Of a stretch of 64,000 nt of DNA, positions 45,442 to 55,892 are shown in pieces. The notes beneath the pieces were generated by a model. It did no database searches. It worked only from the letters and a program-made list of their open reading frames with translations, and was not told the origin of the DNA. Numbering within the stretch: the first letter of the stretch is position 1; each line of letters opens with the position of its first letter. Location: NCBI GenBank assembly GCA_010356995.1, contig ML996695.1, forward strand, positions 319,061-383,060, in the 5' to 3' direction. The DNA comes from Trichodelitschia bisporula. Lineage: Eukaryota > Ascomycota > Dothideomycetes > Phaeotrichales > Phaeotrichaceae. Made by a program: the position numbers and the translations under genes.

Positions 45442-45844
45442 TAGATTGATGTGGGTTGTGACATCGGCCAGGAGGTACGCCATAAGGTTGTCAAAGAACG
45501 TCCGTGAAGTAACAACTCCTTCCGTGCGGGAACCGCAATATGAGATGCACCAAATGATCCGTCCTGGTGAGGTGAATTCTAATGACCTAAAAATAATCCT
45601 AATTCACTTTCATGGCATGAGTACATCGTGTCTGGAAGGCTTGATGTCGAAAATATGATGAGGTCCTGGGGTTGATCGGGGAGGGCGCGGGGACGCCCCT
45701 ATGCTTTTTAAAACATGCGCCTAATATCTCTGCCAATGAAACATAATGTTACAGAACCGCCAAGTGGGTTTACAGATCTCGAACTCCCCTCACATCACCC
45801 AGCCTAACCCGCACAATTCAGTTTCCGGGAGAGCTTCGCCTTGT

Positions 45845-47125
45845 TTACGAGAATGTAACATTGCCGAGCCATTGGGATAGGATCAGGTTGAACTGATCGG
45901 GTGCCTCCTCGTGCGGCCAGTGGGCTGTGGGAATTGTCTAGGGTGGCATAAGTAGGAAACTAACAATTATGGAAAGCAATGGCTTACAGCAGTTCGGTAG
46001 TTCTTCAAGAACGCACTGGACTTGACTTGATCGGCAAGGCCCTGCCAGTCGGCAACCGGGTCCTTAGTAGGGAACAGGGTGAAGGTGGGTTGGGGCAAGG
46101 ACGAGTTCCCTTGGGCCTTTTCAAAGTCAAAGGTCAGTTTTCGGTTGCCGTACTGGTAGCCATTAAACGCTAGAACTGGTCAGTAGTTGACAAATGAAGT
46201 GCGAGGGGTTAGATTATACTGGTGTAGAAACCCTGTTTCTGATATGAGGCCACCATATAATCCTCAACCTGGCGACTCATGATGCCGGAAAACGGAATTT
46301 CCTTCAGGTTGTTGGTCTTCTCGAATTCCCTCCACGGTCCGAGGAAGGTGTCGTTGCGCTGCAGAAAGTCCTTCGGGGTCGTGCTGTTGCCCATTTGGGC
46401 ACAGGAACGGATGGCGGAGCGGATGTCGGCATTCAGCTCCCTGGCCGCGCCGGTCGGATTGCTGCCCAGGAACACTTGGTAGCTGAAGGAAGGGTTGAGC
46501 TGGGCGAGCGCAGCGTTGGTGGAGAATCCCACGTCAGCCGAGATGTACTGGGTGGGTTAGTGAAACGAGTCAAGTACGGTGGATAGCAACGCACTGGAAT
46601 TCCGACATTGAACACGCCGATGAACCGGTCCGGACGGGAGCGGCCAGCCTCCCAGCAGACCTGAGCACCAAAGTCATTGCCCACACATACGCCAGACTTG
46701 ACGCCAGCCTTATCCATCATGCACGTAATGTCGCCAACAAAGTCGTACATGGCGTTAGACGCGTTGAGGCCCAGCGGGTGCTGACTGTCGCCATAGCCGC
46801 GATGCTCTGGAATGATCAGGCGGTAATTCCTTTTGAAGTACGTGATCTGGTTGCGGTATGTTGTCCAGAGACTTGGCCAACCATGGACAAGCACCAGCGT
46901 CTTCTTGGCCGTAGGGTTGATGTCGAGGTAGGCCAGCTTCAACTTGATGGACTTTGGGCTCGGTCCGTCCCGCTCGACTGCGGCACAATCGGCGAACTTC
47001 TTCGTATACTGGTAAGGGTTGAAGTCGTCAGCCTTCGCAGCGTCCGAAGCATAGGGAGCAGTGGCGGGTGCCGCGAGGACGGTTGTGAAGAGGAGCACAT
47101 CGGTGAGAAAACGAAGGCCGACCAT
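45845..47125 (-). CDS. Secreted alpha/beta hydrolase (epoxide-hydrolase family)
   Basis: Exons are 47125-46595, 46547-46220, 46169-45988 and 45937-45845, giving 377 residues; introns are 47-50 bp. A hydrophobic signal peptide (about residues 1-23, ending near LAAPATA) is followed by the alpha/beta-hydrolase core: the oxyanion motif HGWP (81-84), EHRGYGDS, the nucleophile elbow VGNDFGAQ (Asp151), and near the C-terminus an acid in FPTKDP and the catalytic His353 in TIPTAHWPHEEAPDQF. Asp as nucleophile in a GNDxG elbow is typical of epoxide hydrolases, which open epoxides to diols. The cap-domain tyrosines cannot be assigned with certainty. It is the first gene after the transposon block and appears intact. 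Confidence 0.9.
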
Positions 47126-48364
47126 TGTGTCGTGTCAAAGTGAGCAAAGAGAGAATTAGTTGGATGGGCTCAGGTCTTCAAGGCGAGGGCTTGTGGTTGT
47201 TGTGGTCATGCAAAGGTACTGATATAAGAGAAGGAGCAACCTGGTGCCCGGAAGGAACGATGGTGACCGTGACCATGCTCGCCTGTGCGGCAAGGGGCAT
47301 CAGATGCCAAATGTCAAATGTCGGCTTTCGAGAGAATTGGTGCAGATGATAATTTGCGTTGATTCCGCACATCAGGGTTTTCACTCTTCTCCGTAACGAC
47401 TGAAGACGAAATTAATGTTCAGTTCCATCACTACGTGTACGTCTAGATATCTTACCAAGGGTGAAGTTATGTTGTAGACTGTCGCGTTTTCGTCCCATTT
47501 TAGGCAACTTATCGCTTGGGTCCCTGGTCCTTGCCAGTGGAGCCGCGGTACTACTGGGGCGTTAAGTGATTTAACTGTTGTAAAATTGCCGACGGGAGGC
47601 CGTGCTTCAGTTCACAATGAGAGCTGTTGTGTACTGTAGAGTCTAATGGATACTACGGTATGTCGACAGAGCGAAGTTGGATGAAGTCGAGAAAATATCG
47701 ATGAACCATGAACTGCAAATGCTCAATGACGTGCCTATGCCGTTGCCACAATTCAAAGCTAGCAACCTAGAGCCAGTTCTAGAAACCCGTTTGACACCTG
47801 GTGGTGAATTCATGAGGCGCTACGGACCTGATTCCGTCATAGGGGTCACCTCCCGATGGCCAGCAGATAGAGAGGGGCAGATAGAGGGACATGCCTTTGC
47901 TCCAAAACTGACAAAAGATCAAGCGTCGAGAGTCAAGCGTTGAGAGTCAAGAGTCGAGCCTTGAAGTCAAAAGCAGAAGCCAAAGCCTAAGCCTAAACCA
48001 GCGTTCCCGAGGTCTGGCATGCCTGTCGCGACACAGCTTCACGTCGCCATTGGCTGTCAGACTCCATATTGACCCGCGGGATGCAAACACCATAGCAAAT
48101 GCTCCCGCTAGAGATTCATGACTTGCACGGCTCAACGCCAGGACCCCAAGGCGTGCCGCAGCCCGAGGGCTTGCAATCCAGGTTCTCGAAACAGGAGGCG
48201 CTGCCTGCTCCAATCAAGTCGAGCTGCACGGTGAGCAAAAGGAATAGAGCTCGCAGTAGCGCGTCTCCAGAACCACCTCGGCTTTCGATCTCGAGATGTA
48301 ATAGTATCAACCTCACGCCTGCCCCGTCCTTCATCGCTTCTCATCTCCGTCGTCAGTAGGCAAA
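47126..48364. other. Intergenic, no supported gene
   Basis: A 1.24-kb spacer between divergent genes. An 88-codon plus-strand ORF (47677-47943) has coding-like composition but no recognisable similarity. A tandem TCAAG-AGTCGAG-type pair lies near 47921-47956. Promoters of both genes are expected here. Confidence 0.45.
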
Positions 48365-49488
48365 ATGGCACCCACACCTACTCTCGCGCTCCCCGACTCG
48401 TACAGCGCCCTGCCGTTCAGTGTCATTAAGGTCTCGCACCATCCCGCCTCGTCACCGTCACCGACGCCCATCCTGATCCTTACGCTCAACCGCCCCAAAG
48501 CGTACAATGCTTTCAACTTCGAGATGCAAAAGGAGGTCGAGCAGTAAGATACCCCCGCCTGGGCCCTTTTTCCGCTGACCTCAAGGGTGATGACGCTTGC
48601 GGACATCGACGACCGCGTTAAGGTCATCGTCGTCACCGGCCAGGGCCGCATGTTCTGCGCTGGCGCCGACCTCGGCGGTGATAAGCCTGCCTTCCAGCGC
48701 AGCGCCAAAATCCGCACGCCGGACCAGCGCGACGGGTAAGTCTGCGCCGATGCGCCAGCTTAGGCTCACCCTCGCAGCGGCGGTCAAATGTCCTACTCTA
48801 TCTTCCGCTGCCGCAAGCCCGTCATCGGCGCCATCCAGGGCTCTGCTGTCGGTATCGGCATCACGAGTGTGCAACCCCCCCATTCGGCCCGACCCTCGCT
48901 AACCCGGCAGTGACCCTCCCGATGACCATCCGTATCACAAGCAAGACGGCCAAAATCGGCTTTGTCTTTGCGCGACGCGGCCTCGTCATGGAAGCCATGT
49001 CGTCGTTCTTCCTGCCACGCCTGATCGGCATGTCCCGCGCGCTGCACCTTGTGTCCACGGGCGCCACTTACTTTGCTAACCACAAGCTGCTTGACGGACT
49101 CTTCTCCGAGGTGCTCGACACGCCGGAGCAGGTGTTGCCACGCGCCATCGAGCTGGCGGAGGAAATTGCTAGTAACTGCAGCAGTGTGAGCGTTATGCTG
49201 ATGAAGGAGATGATGTACCGGAACCCTGGTAGCGCCGAGGGCACGCATTTGCTTGACTCTAAAATTATTTGGGAGCTGTATGGTTCTTCGTGAGTACGCC
49301 CTTTCGCTTGACGCTCAGTTGCTAATCCCACCAGCGACAACACCGAGGGCGTCAAATCGTTCATTGAGAAGCGGCCAGTTAACTTCACGGGTAGCGTAAT
49401 CATGGATGCCCCGGGAACGTATCCGTGGTGGGAGCAGATCGCCGTGGTGCCGCGGACGATGCCGGCACCTGGCAAGCCAAAGTTGTAA
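48365..49488 (+). CDS. Enoyl-CoA hydratase/isomerase family protein
   Basis: Five exons: 48365-48543, 48586-48735, 48778-48866, 48911-49289 and 49335-49488, giving 316 residues; introns are 42-45 bp. Crotonase-fold motifs: LTLNRPKAYNAF, the first oxyanion-hole segment GQGRMFCAGADL, and the second PVIGAIQGSAVGIGIT. SKTAKIGFVFARRGLVMEA follows, with a Gly where some members carry catalytic Glu. The C-terminus is PGKPKL, and a terminal PKL resembles a weak peroxisomal targeting signal. Likely role: hydration or isomerisation of enoyl-CoA in peroxisomal beta-oxidation. The exact substrate is not determinable. The stop is 23 bp from the stop of the crystallin-like gene on the other strand. Confidence 0.9.
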
Positions 49489-49511
49489 AAAGGAGTCAAT
49501 TCTACGGAATA

Positions 49512-49978
49512 TTACATTGCACACTTGACGCTCCTAACGCGGTTGTCCCAACCAGCCGAGCCGAGGTCGTCGATCCCGGGAGCCTGAATGTCTGGCAGGG
49601 AGTCACCGTCGCAGTTGTCACCCCTAAATTGTGAGAGCTGGCTCGAAATCTGGGAGTAACGTACTCGAACGCGTAGCATGTGATTTCATCACCTACGCTA
49701 ATTGAGGAGAGCTGCTTGTAGCTGATGGACGTTAGTCAGTTCGACAAAGCGCGAATGACTCACTATAGGGACCCCTGGAGACGCGTACAGATGCCGGTCC
49801 GGGCGGGGTTGACCTGGATATCAAAGCAGTCCCCCTCATAATAGGGGTCATTGCAAAGTTTAACCTGCCCTTCTTAGCTGCTGCCAGGGCACCAAAATAT
49901 GCGAACCTGAAAAAGATCCAGCGGGCGTGATGCCGCGAGGGCGGCTAGAGCCGAGAGCAAGAAGTGCCTGAAAAGCAT
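49512..49978 (-). CDS. Small secreted beta/gamma-crystallin-like protein
   Basis: Four short exons: 49978-49907, 49864-49764, 49721-49665 and 49623-49512, giving 113 residues; introns are 41-42 bp with GT/AG ends. A signal peptide (MLFRHFLLSALAALAAS) precedes VKLCNDPYYEGDCFDIQ, GICTRL, LSSISVGDEITCYAF, EGDNCDG and WDNRVRSVKCAM. Two half-repeats of the type C-x-(D/G)-x-Y/N-x-G-x-C, each ending in a serine-rich strand (LSSISV, RVRSVKC), resemble a beta/gamma-crystallin Greek-key pair. Six cysteines in the mature part suggest disulfides. All three junctions keep frame. Fungal crystallin-like proteins are secreted and of uncertain role. The family call is by motif pattern and not certain. Confidence 0.75.
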
Positions 49979-50659
49979 TGTGACGGGGGCTGAGGATCAA
50001 GGGCGAGCTCAAACGCTGCGGGTGGGTCTTCTTATACCGGTGGTCGGCACCGCATCATTGCGGCAGCAGTGAGTTCGCCCTCGACCACGGATGCGTCGCT
50101 GTCCGATGTAACGTGTGGGTTGTCACTGCTTCCCGGCCATTATAGGAATCTCAGTGGTGTCAGCGCCGGCATGAACGGCGCCCACCCGGCGTTACTTCCA
50201 CGACACTTGGGAGGAGTAACAACAAAAACCATTGAATCATTGCCATCACTGCCTCCCACCGCCAGTCCGCAAATGCTAGCCATAATTGGCGCGTCGACGG
50301 GAGCGCTGGGTTGTTGGGGATGTTTGCTCTCCAAGCTACAGATCGTCACACGAAATGCCCCGCACCGAGTGGAGGATGCAAGTGCACAAGGCGGGGTACA
50401 AGTGGCGCACTGATGCGCAGCCTTCTCTGGCCCCACATGCCCGGCTTCACGATGCGTCGCTTTTCGTGCGCGCCAGACAGTCCCCCGAGCAGGATCAACC
50501 CATCGGCTTCGAGGAGCGGCACGTTCTGGCAGCTGACTTGCAGTCCAAAGTAGTCGACAGTATGCGCCCAGCCGCGTCCAAGGGATCAGTGGTACAGCAT
50601 TACCAACAACTCAAACTGCAAAGCGTTAGTCAACTAACGTCAAAATGCACATGTATTGA
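49979..50659. other. Intergenic, no supported gene
   Basis: A 680-bp spacer: promoter of the crystallin-like gene and 3' flank of the PXB gene. Short overlapping ORFs on both strands have no similarity. Confidence 0.45.
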
Positions 50660-52753
50660 TCACTGTTTCTTCCACCAATCCGCCAGCAGCTCGCGAAATC
50701 TGGATCCAAGCAGATCAACAACTTTGCCCGCTTCTGGTGCATCCGGCAGGCCTTGGTCGGAGAGTTGTCGCCTGCCACCAACCCCAGGCTCAGTCTGCTG
50801 AGTCTTGACGTCCTTGCCCTTTCGCACAGGGCCCCGCGGCGTCGCCGGTGTCAGGACAGTGGAGTCAAGGTGCTGCTGCCATTTTCCCAAGTACATTCCT
50901 GGCCCTGCAGCCGCGCCACCCTCTCCTTCCAGGACGGTGTTCAGACTGTCTCTTGACAAGCAGAACAGCGCCGACAGATAGCCTATCCGATCGTCCAAGG
51001 CTTCCAGAACACGTTCCCTGTCGTCCGCTGACAGTTCTTCGAATATCTTCTGCAGCGGCTCCGTAATGAGCCCGGCACCTGCCAAAAAATCGCCTTCACT
51101 CCCCTTCTTACTCGCGGCGGTGGTCGGAGGCAGCTGGAAGTGAGTGACCGCCTTCTTTACGTACTCCCTATATTGCTGCGTGACTTGCTTGTTGTTCTTC
51201 GCCACTTGGTGCAGGAAGCGGTGCAGCGAGTGCTGGTGTGTTCTGAGCAGGTGCACAAAGTTGTCCACTGTCGCCCAGTCTCCCTCTGAGTCGGAGCCAC
51301 TGGAGCCGTCACCGCCGGGTAGTGAGATCTTGAGCAGGTCATTGAGGAATACTTCAAAATCGGTGAGTGACGCGCTGAGATCAACAGCCTGATGCACGCC
51401 GCGGATGATGGGATCGTATGCAGTGACGAGATCGCGGATGGCCTGGGTAATAAGATCCGGCTGTTGTAGGCAGATGATCTCCGAGAGTTGTTCGCGGTCT
51501 CTAATGGAAAGATGCACGGAGAGATACTCGAGTGCTTGGGCGTGCTGTGGATCTGATAGTGTGTAGTTTTTGAGGCGGAAGTCCAGGATGGTGGTAACGA
51601 TGGACTTGGACTCCAGCTCTGGAATGCGTCAGTTTGCTTAATGAAGCAATGGAGGAGAAACTAACGACTGGCTAACCGCATCTCGTCATGCACATCACGA
51701 TTGCTGCGGGCATGGTTCTTGATGCTCTCGATGTGGTCCTGGCCAGGGGCGTCCTTGCTCCGCTCCAGGGCGGAAGCCTGCTTCTGCAGCGCTTTTATGT
51801 CCCAGCCTATCAGGGTGTAGATTATCCTTTTCTGTTAGCTGCGTTGCGAGACACTTACGATACTCACTGTTGAAGCAAGTTAAATCCTTCGTCCGACGGA
51901 TTGCTCAACCCGATCCAGCTTGTAATACTGTTCATCGAGAGCTTTGTGAGCAGTAATCTAACCATGCCATTGATCATCGTCGCTGCATTCCCCACCCGCA
52001 GGGTCTGCCGCATCAGGGTGTACGGGATCTGCTTATGAGCGTTTTCCAGCACTCGAGAGATGTATGGCCCATCTGGTGAGCGGATCAGGATGAAATGCAG
52101 AAAAGAAGCAAGGCTGTGGCCCGTCAGCTGGATGTCCGTTACGACCTACATGGAACCTACTTGATCAGCATGTACTCGTGCGCAGCCAGTACTAGATCGG
52201 AATGATCCTCGAGCTTGTCGGAAACTGCCGTCTTATCGAACAGCTCATCGATCAAGTCTCCATACACCAGCCGCTGTAAGAACTCATCCCAAGCGTCGAC
52301 GACATCTTGCACCTCGTTCGGATCGTACTCGCGCCCCTCCACACTCTGCCGCCGCGGAAGACCTCCCAGACAACCCCGCGCAGGGTACTCAATCAAGGTC
52401 GCGGCGGCCGTGGCGAGTGTTCTCCGCGAACCGATGGTGCCTTTGTCATAGCTGTCCGAGAGCCCAGCGGCGCCGAACTTCTCGACCAAAGGCTCACATC
52501 GCTTTCGCCAAAAGTCTGGTGTGACGTCGCGAAGACCGGGAAGTTCGAGTACAAACTTCTTCAGTAACGCCTGGAGGATTGGTGACGTAGAGGAAGCGCC
52601 TTTATCAAGGCCAAAAGGCACGCCGTAATTGTGAATGGCACCGGGATACTTGAACTTCTCGATTTCGGCGAATGTTTCATTCTGGGTGAGGATGTCGAAG
52701 AGGGCATGCACCTGCTGTGGAGACAGTGTAGTGGGGGGTGGATTCGGAGCCAT
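50660..52753 (-). CDS. PXB-DUF3818 protein without a PX domain
   Basis: Exons are 52753-52161, 52113-51868, 51826-51669 and 51618-50660, giving 651 residues; introns are 41-50 bp. The N-terminal part is the PX-associated (PXB) domain: LSPQQVHALFDIL, EKFKYPGAI, ELPGLRDVTPDFW and ATLIEYPARGCLGG. From residue about 198 comes DUF3818: FLHFILIRSPDG, IPYTLMRQTLRVGNAATMINGMVRL, GFNLLQQIIYTL and DLSASLTDFEVFLNDLL. Family members such as yeast Ypr097w, a lipid-regulating protein, carry a phosphoinositide-binding PX domain as well. Here the two modules are separated by only about 50 residues, too few for a PX domain. The ATG at 52753 is used because the upstream extension has no ATG. Confidence 0.82.
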
Positions 52754-52932
52754 TAGATTAACCAGTAAACCCAAAGTCACAACCCGCGCTGCGATGATGC
52801 TAATTCTATGGACAAAGGGCAGCTGGCAAAAGCGATGACGTGAGTCGCGGGGCTTGACTGGCGCCACATCTTGGACTGCAGCTTAACCCTGAACGTTTGC
52901 CAAGATATATACATGTGAATTCGCAAACTCTC

Positions 52933-55511
52933 CTACTGTCCCTTACCCCCACAAGCTCTTTCCAAAGCCAGGAAGGAGAAGTGCCCTCCAACCACCGGCC
53001 GGGCAAAAAAGTATACTCCAGGAAAGCCTCCGTCTCCCTCAGTATCATACAGATCCGTCAATGGACGATCAGTAGTCGTATCATTGATCCAATTCGCCAC
53101 ACGGTCCAAGATCTCAGCGCGGACCGACTCCTCTGCCACTGCAGCCGCCTCAAACTCCCAATCAGACTTGGTGTACAGATGTCGGCTGTCGAGTGGAAGC
53201 CCGTATCGTTGCATCACAATGTGATACCATGCCGACTGGTTGGTATAGACAGCATGCGGAATAAAGTCATCTGGCCTGCGATCGGATGGCACTGCTCCTG
53301 GCTGCAGCGGCTGCTGGTCTTGCCAAATAGCCGGGTCACTTTCCGCGAGAGACGATTGTTTTTTGGTTATTGAGGGATGGAAACAGAGGACGGCATCGGC
53401 AAAGAGGCTGTACAGAGTGGTCCAGCTGCCGTACCAGTTATACGCAAGCTTCGCGTGCGTGCCATCACGAGAGATGGCGAACTCCTCCCACTTTTTGATG
53501 TAGGTACTCGAGACATTCTGCTGGGTTAACACCGACCACTATGGCTAGCACCACTTACCATATAATACTTCGCATCCTCGTATTCCCCGACAACCTCAGC
53601 AAGCTCGCTCATAGCTTTGATCCCGATGATGCCTTTGAGGGCCAGATTCGAGTGTAGAGCAAGCCAGCCCGCAAAGTCGTCGGTCGACAGCTGGTTGTGT
53701 GGTTCCAGGGTATATTCCACAAGATAACCCGTCCACTGCTTCCATATGCGGTAACTCTTCCGCAGCCATTTTTCGGCTTGCTTTATTCCCTTGGTGCTTC
53801 CACCCCAGCGGTCATCCAGCCCCGCCACGCCATCCTGCCAACTAAAAATGGTGAGCGGAAAAGCGCTCTCGCGATTGCCGTCATCGTATTCCTCTGTCCC
53901 CAGAGCCGACCACCTTGACTGCGGCTCGTAACCAAGCCCGTACTTGAGCGAATTCACCAGGGCCAGCCCCATGATCAACATGTCGCCGCACTCTTCAACC
54001 GGCATGTACTCGTCCCGTCCGTCAGCATGGCCCGTCTGATTCGGAAAGTGTGCACCCAGATCGTGCATTGAGTATTTGTTGGGATACTGTCCACTGAGTT
54101 GATGCTCCAGCAGCGGCTCCAGCAGATATGCGAGCCATCGAGGATTTGTGTAGAGGAAGAAGGGGAACGCCGGGAATATGACATCAACCGTCTGGCAATT
54201 TCCATTCGATGAAATCTCTTTCAAGAAGAGGACGGGATTGTCAGGTGTGCCTGAGAAGCTCGTTGCGCCCAGCACCTGTCGTGCGGAGAGAGCTACGATA
54301 TCCTCGTAGTTCGACGAACCAGATTGGAAGGCATCGATGGCAAGCTGATCCGAGTAATTGCGGGCAAGGTTCAGAGCATTACCAAAATCAAGATAATGAT
54401 ACCGAATCAAGGCTGCGTCTGAAAAAAACCATGACTTCCACAGTGGCCTCATCAAGGTCAGTCCGCGCTCAGAGGCGTACTGGACGACGGGATCCTGAAG
54501 ATGAGCAATGGTAAATGTAACGCTGTCGCTGAACGTGCCACTTCCATGCGCTGACTTGGACAGAGCGAAAGACTTGGAGTAAGCAAAAACGGGCTCTTCA
54601 TCCATGATCGAGCGAAATTTGGGATCCACTTGGTTCTGCAACGCTCCAGTCTTTGAGAACCTCTGACGGAGCAATGCCGATGTCCCGCATTCATGTTGCG
54701 CGTCCTAGCTATCATGAGTAACGGACAGGAGCAACAAGCGAACTTACTGCAGGCGCCGTAAAATATAATGTGCCCCACTCCGCACGATCCTGCTTCTCCA
54801 CAAAGACCTCCTCAGACTGGCGCTTGAAACTCCATGTCTTTAGCCCGTCAGACTCTGCTTGGGCATATGTCCATTCTATGCTGCTTCCCCTGTCTCCGCT
54901 CACCCACAGCCCGTTCAGGTCAATGTAGATGTCGATATCAAACGCCCCAGTGACATATGCAGAGACATACGCTGCTGGTATGGCTTGCCGAAGGGTGGAC
55001 TGCGGAGTAATAGGCGAAAGAAAGGATAAGACAAGCTCGAGTGCCTCGAGGCTAGCATTATTTGACGGGGCTGGGATTAGGTATGTGAGATTCGTCGTGG
55101 ACGCATCGTACTTGGCGCCTTTATAAGTTGCATAGGACACATTGTAGCTGCGAGTATCAGCAGCAGTCCAATAAGTACCTCAGTTTCCTACTCATGACCG
55201 GACGGTATCAAGGAATCATGGGGTCTGCCGAGCAACGGGTATACAACGCGGGATGCGGGGACTGCTGCGAGAATCCCGAAGCCAATCTTGCGTTTTGCGT
55301 CAGCAGGCGCACTTGAGTGTAAAGGAAAGCTCACCTCTTGACCCGTATAAAAGGAAGGCCAATGTCCCCAAGGAACGTCCCGCGCACTCGGCAGCCAGGT
55401 ACTGAGGTACGGGTTCCTAACAATGAGCGGCAGCACCGGAGGCGTGAGAGTGGATGCTGTAGCGCCCAGGGCGCTAATAACAATAGCGGAGAAATGTGGA
55501 GCAAGCCGCAT
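52933..55511 (-). CDS. gtaA: Secreted glutaminase GtaA
   Basis: Exons are 55511-55335, 55286-55192, 55147-54748, 54704-53559 and 53520-52933, giving 801 residues (800 if the alternative acceptor is used). A hydrophobic signal peptide (MRLAPHFSAIVISALGATAS) precedes VRNPYLSTWLP, typical of the DUF5127/DUF4965/DUF1793 family, and GLTLMRPLWKSWFFSD and GLGYEPQSRWSALG lie in the catalytic part. Family members hydrolyse L-glutamine to glutamate and ammonia outside the cell (the Aspergillus GtaA type). The last intron is only 38 or 41 bp because of a CAGCAG acceptor. The frame is open upstream without an ATG, so 55511 is the start. Several NxS/T sites fit secretion. Confidence 0.92.
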
Positions 55512-55892
55512 AGCGCTGGTTGCTGGAGTGGAGAATGCTGTTGCTACGGCCTGCGAGCGAAGCTGGTAAAGAGGATGAAGAGGAAGAAGAAGAGGAACAG
55601 ACACGAGGAGCTACAAGAGATCGATGTTTCAGGGCCAACCCCAGCCATCCACAGCTGGTGCTGTGCATCACTAACCCTGTCGTTCCTGTGCTGGTCGTCT
55701 GATGCATCAGCCAAGACATGCGGGGTGCAGTGGCAGGGATCATGGGGCTAAACGGCCTTGTCCCTCAAGAGCTTCACATGGCAAAAGGATTACATGTCAC
55801 GTGAAGGGCTGAGAGAAGCCTTTCTTTACTATCCCATGTTCTTCCACAATCAATCTACTCTCTCGCTGCCATGAAGAGCAGCCATGATGCTT
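55512..55892. other. Intergenic: gtaA promoter
   Basis: A 381-bp spacer upstream of gtaA and downstream of the DUF7918 gene. A purine-rich GAAGAGGA tract (55572-55602) lies just upstream of the gtaA start. No gene is seen. Confidence 0.5.

Larger units (their letters stand above)
34301..45844. other. Gene desert rich in non-autonomous DNA transposons
   Basis: About 11.5 kb with no ORF that is long, conserved or splice-supported on either strand. The DNA is more AT-rich than the gene arms and full of short inverted repeats, poly-G runs (37226-37237, 41391-41400) and diverged copies of several MITE families, listed separately. Many differences between repeat arms are C/T or G/A transitions, as repeat-induced point mutation would leave. 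No transposase gene, LTR element, rRNA or tRNA was found. Stretches not listed separately (for example 34.4-36.2, 39.6-40.7 and 42.3-44.2 kb) show only isolated short inverted repeats. Confidence 0.8.

Noticed and set aside
47677-47943. 88-codon plus-strand ORF in the spacer before the enoyl-CoA hydratase gene
   Set aside because: Coding-like but unrecognised; not supported by splice or promoter structure, so left out of the annotation.
52751-52867. N-terminal extension of the PXB gene starting at an upstream GTG
   Set aside because: No ATG in frame; the ATG at 52753 precedes the conserved PXB domain directly.
55512-55604. Extension of gtaA upstream to a GTG
   Set aside because: A GTG is not a usual fungal start, and the ATG at 55511 gives a proper signal peptide.
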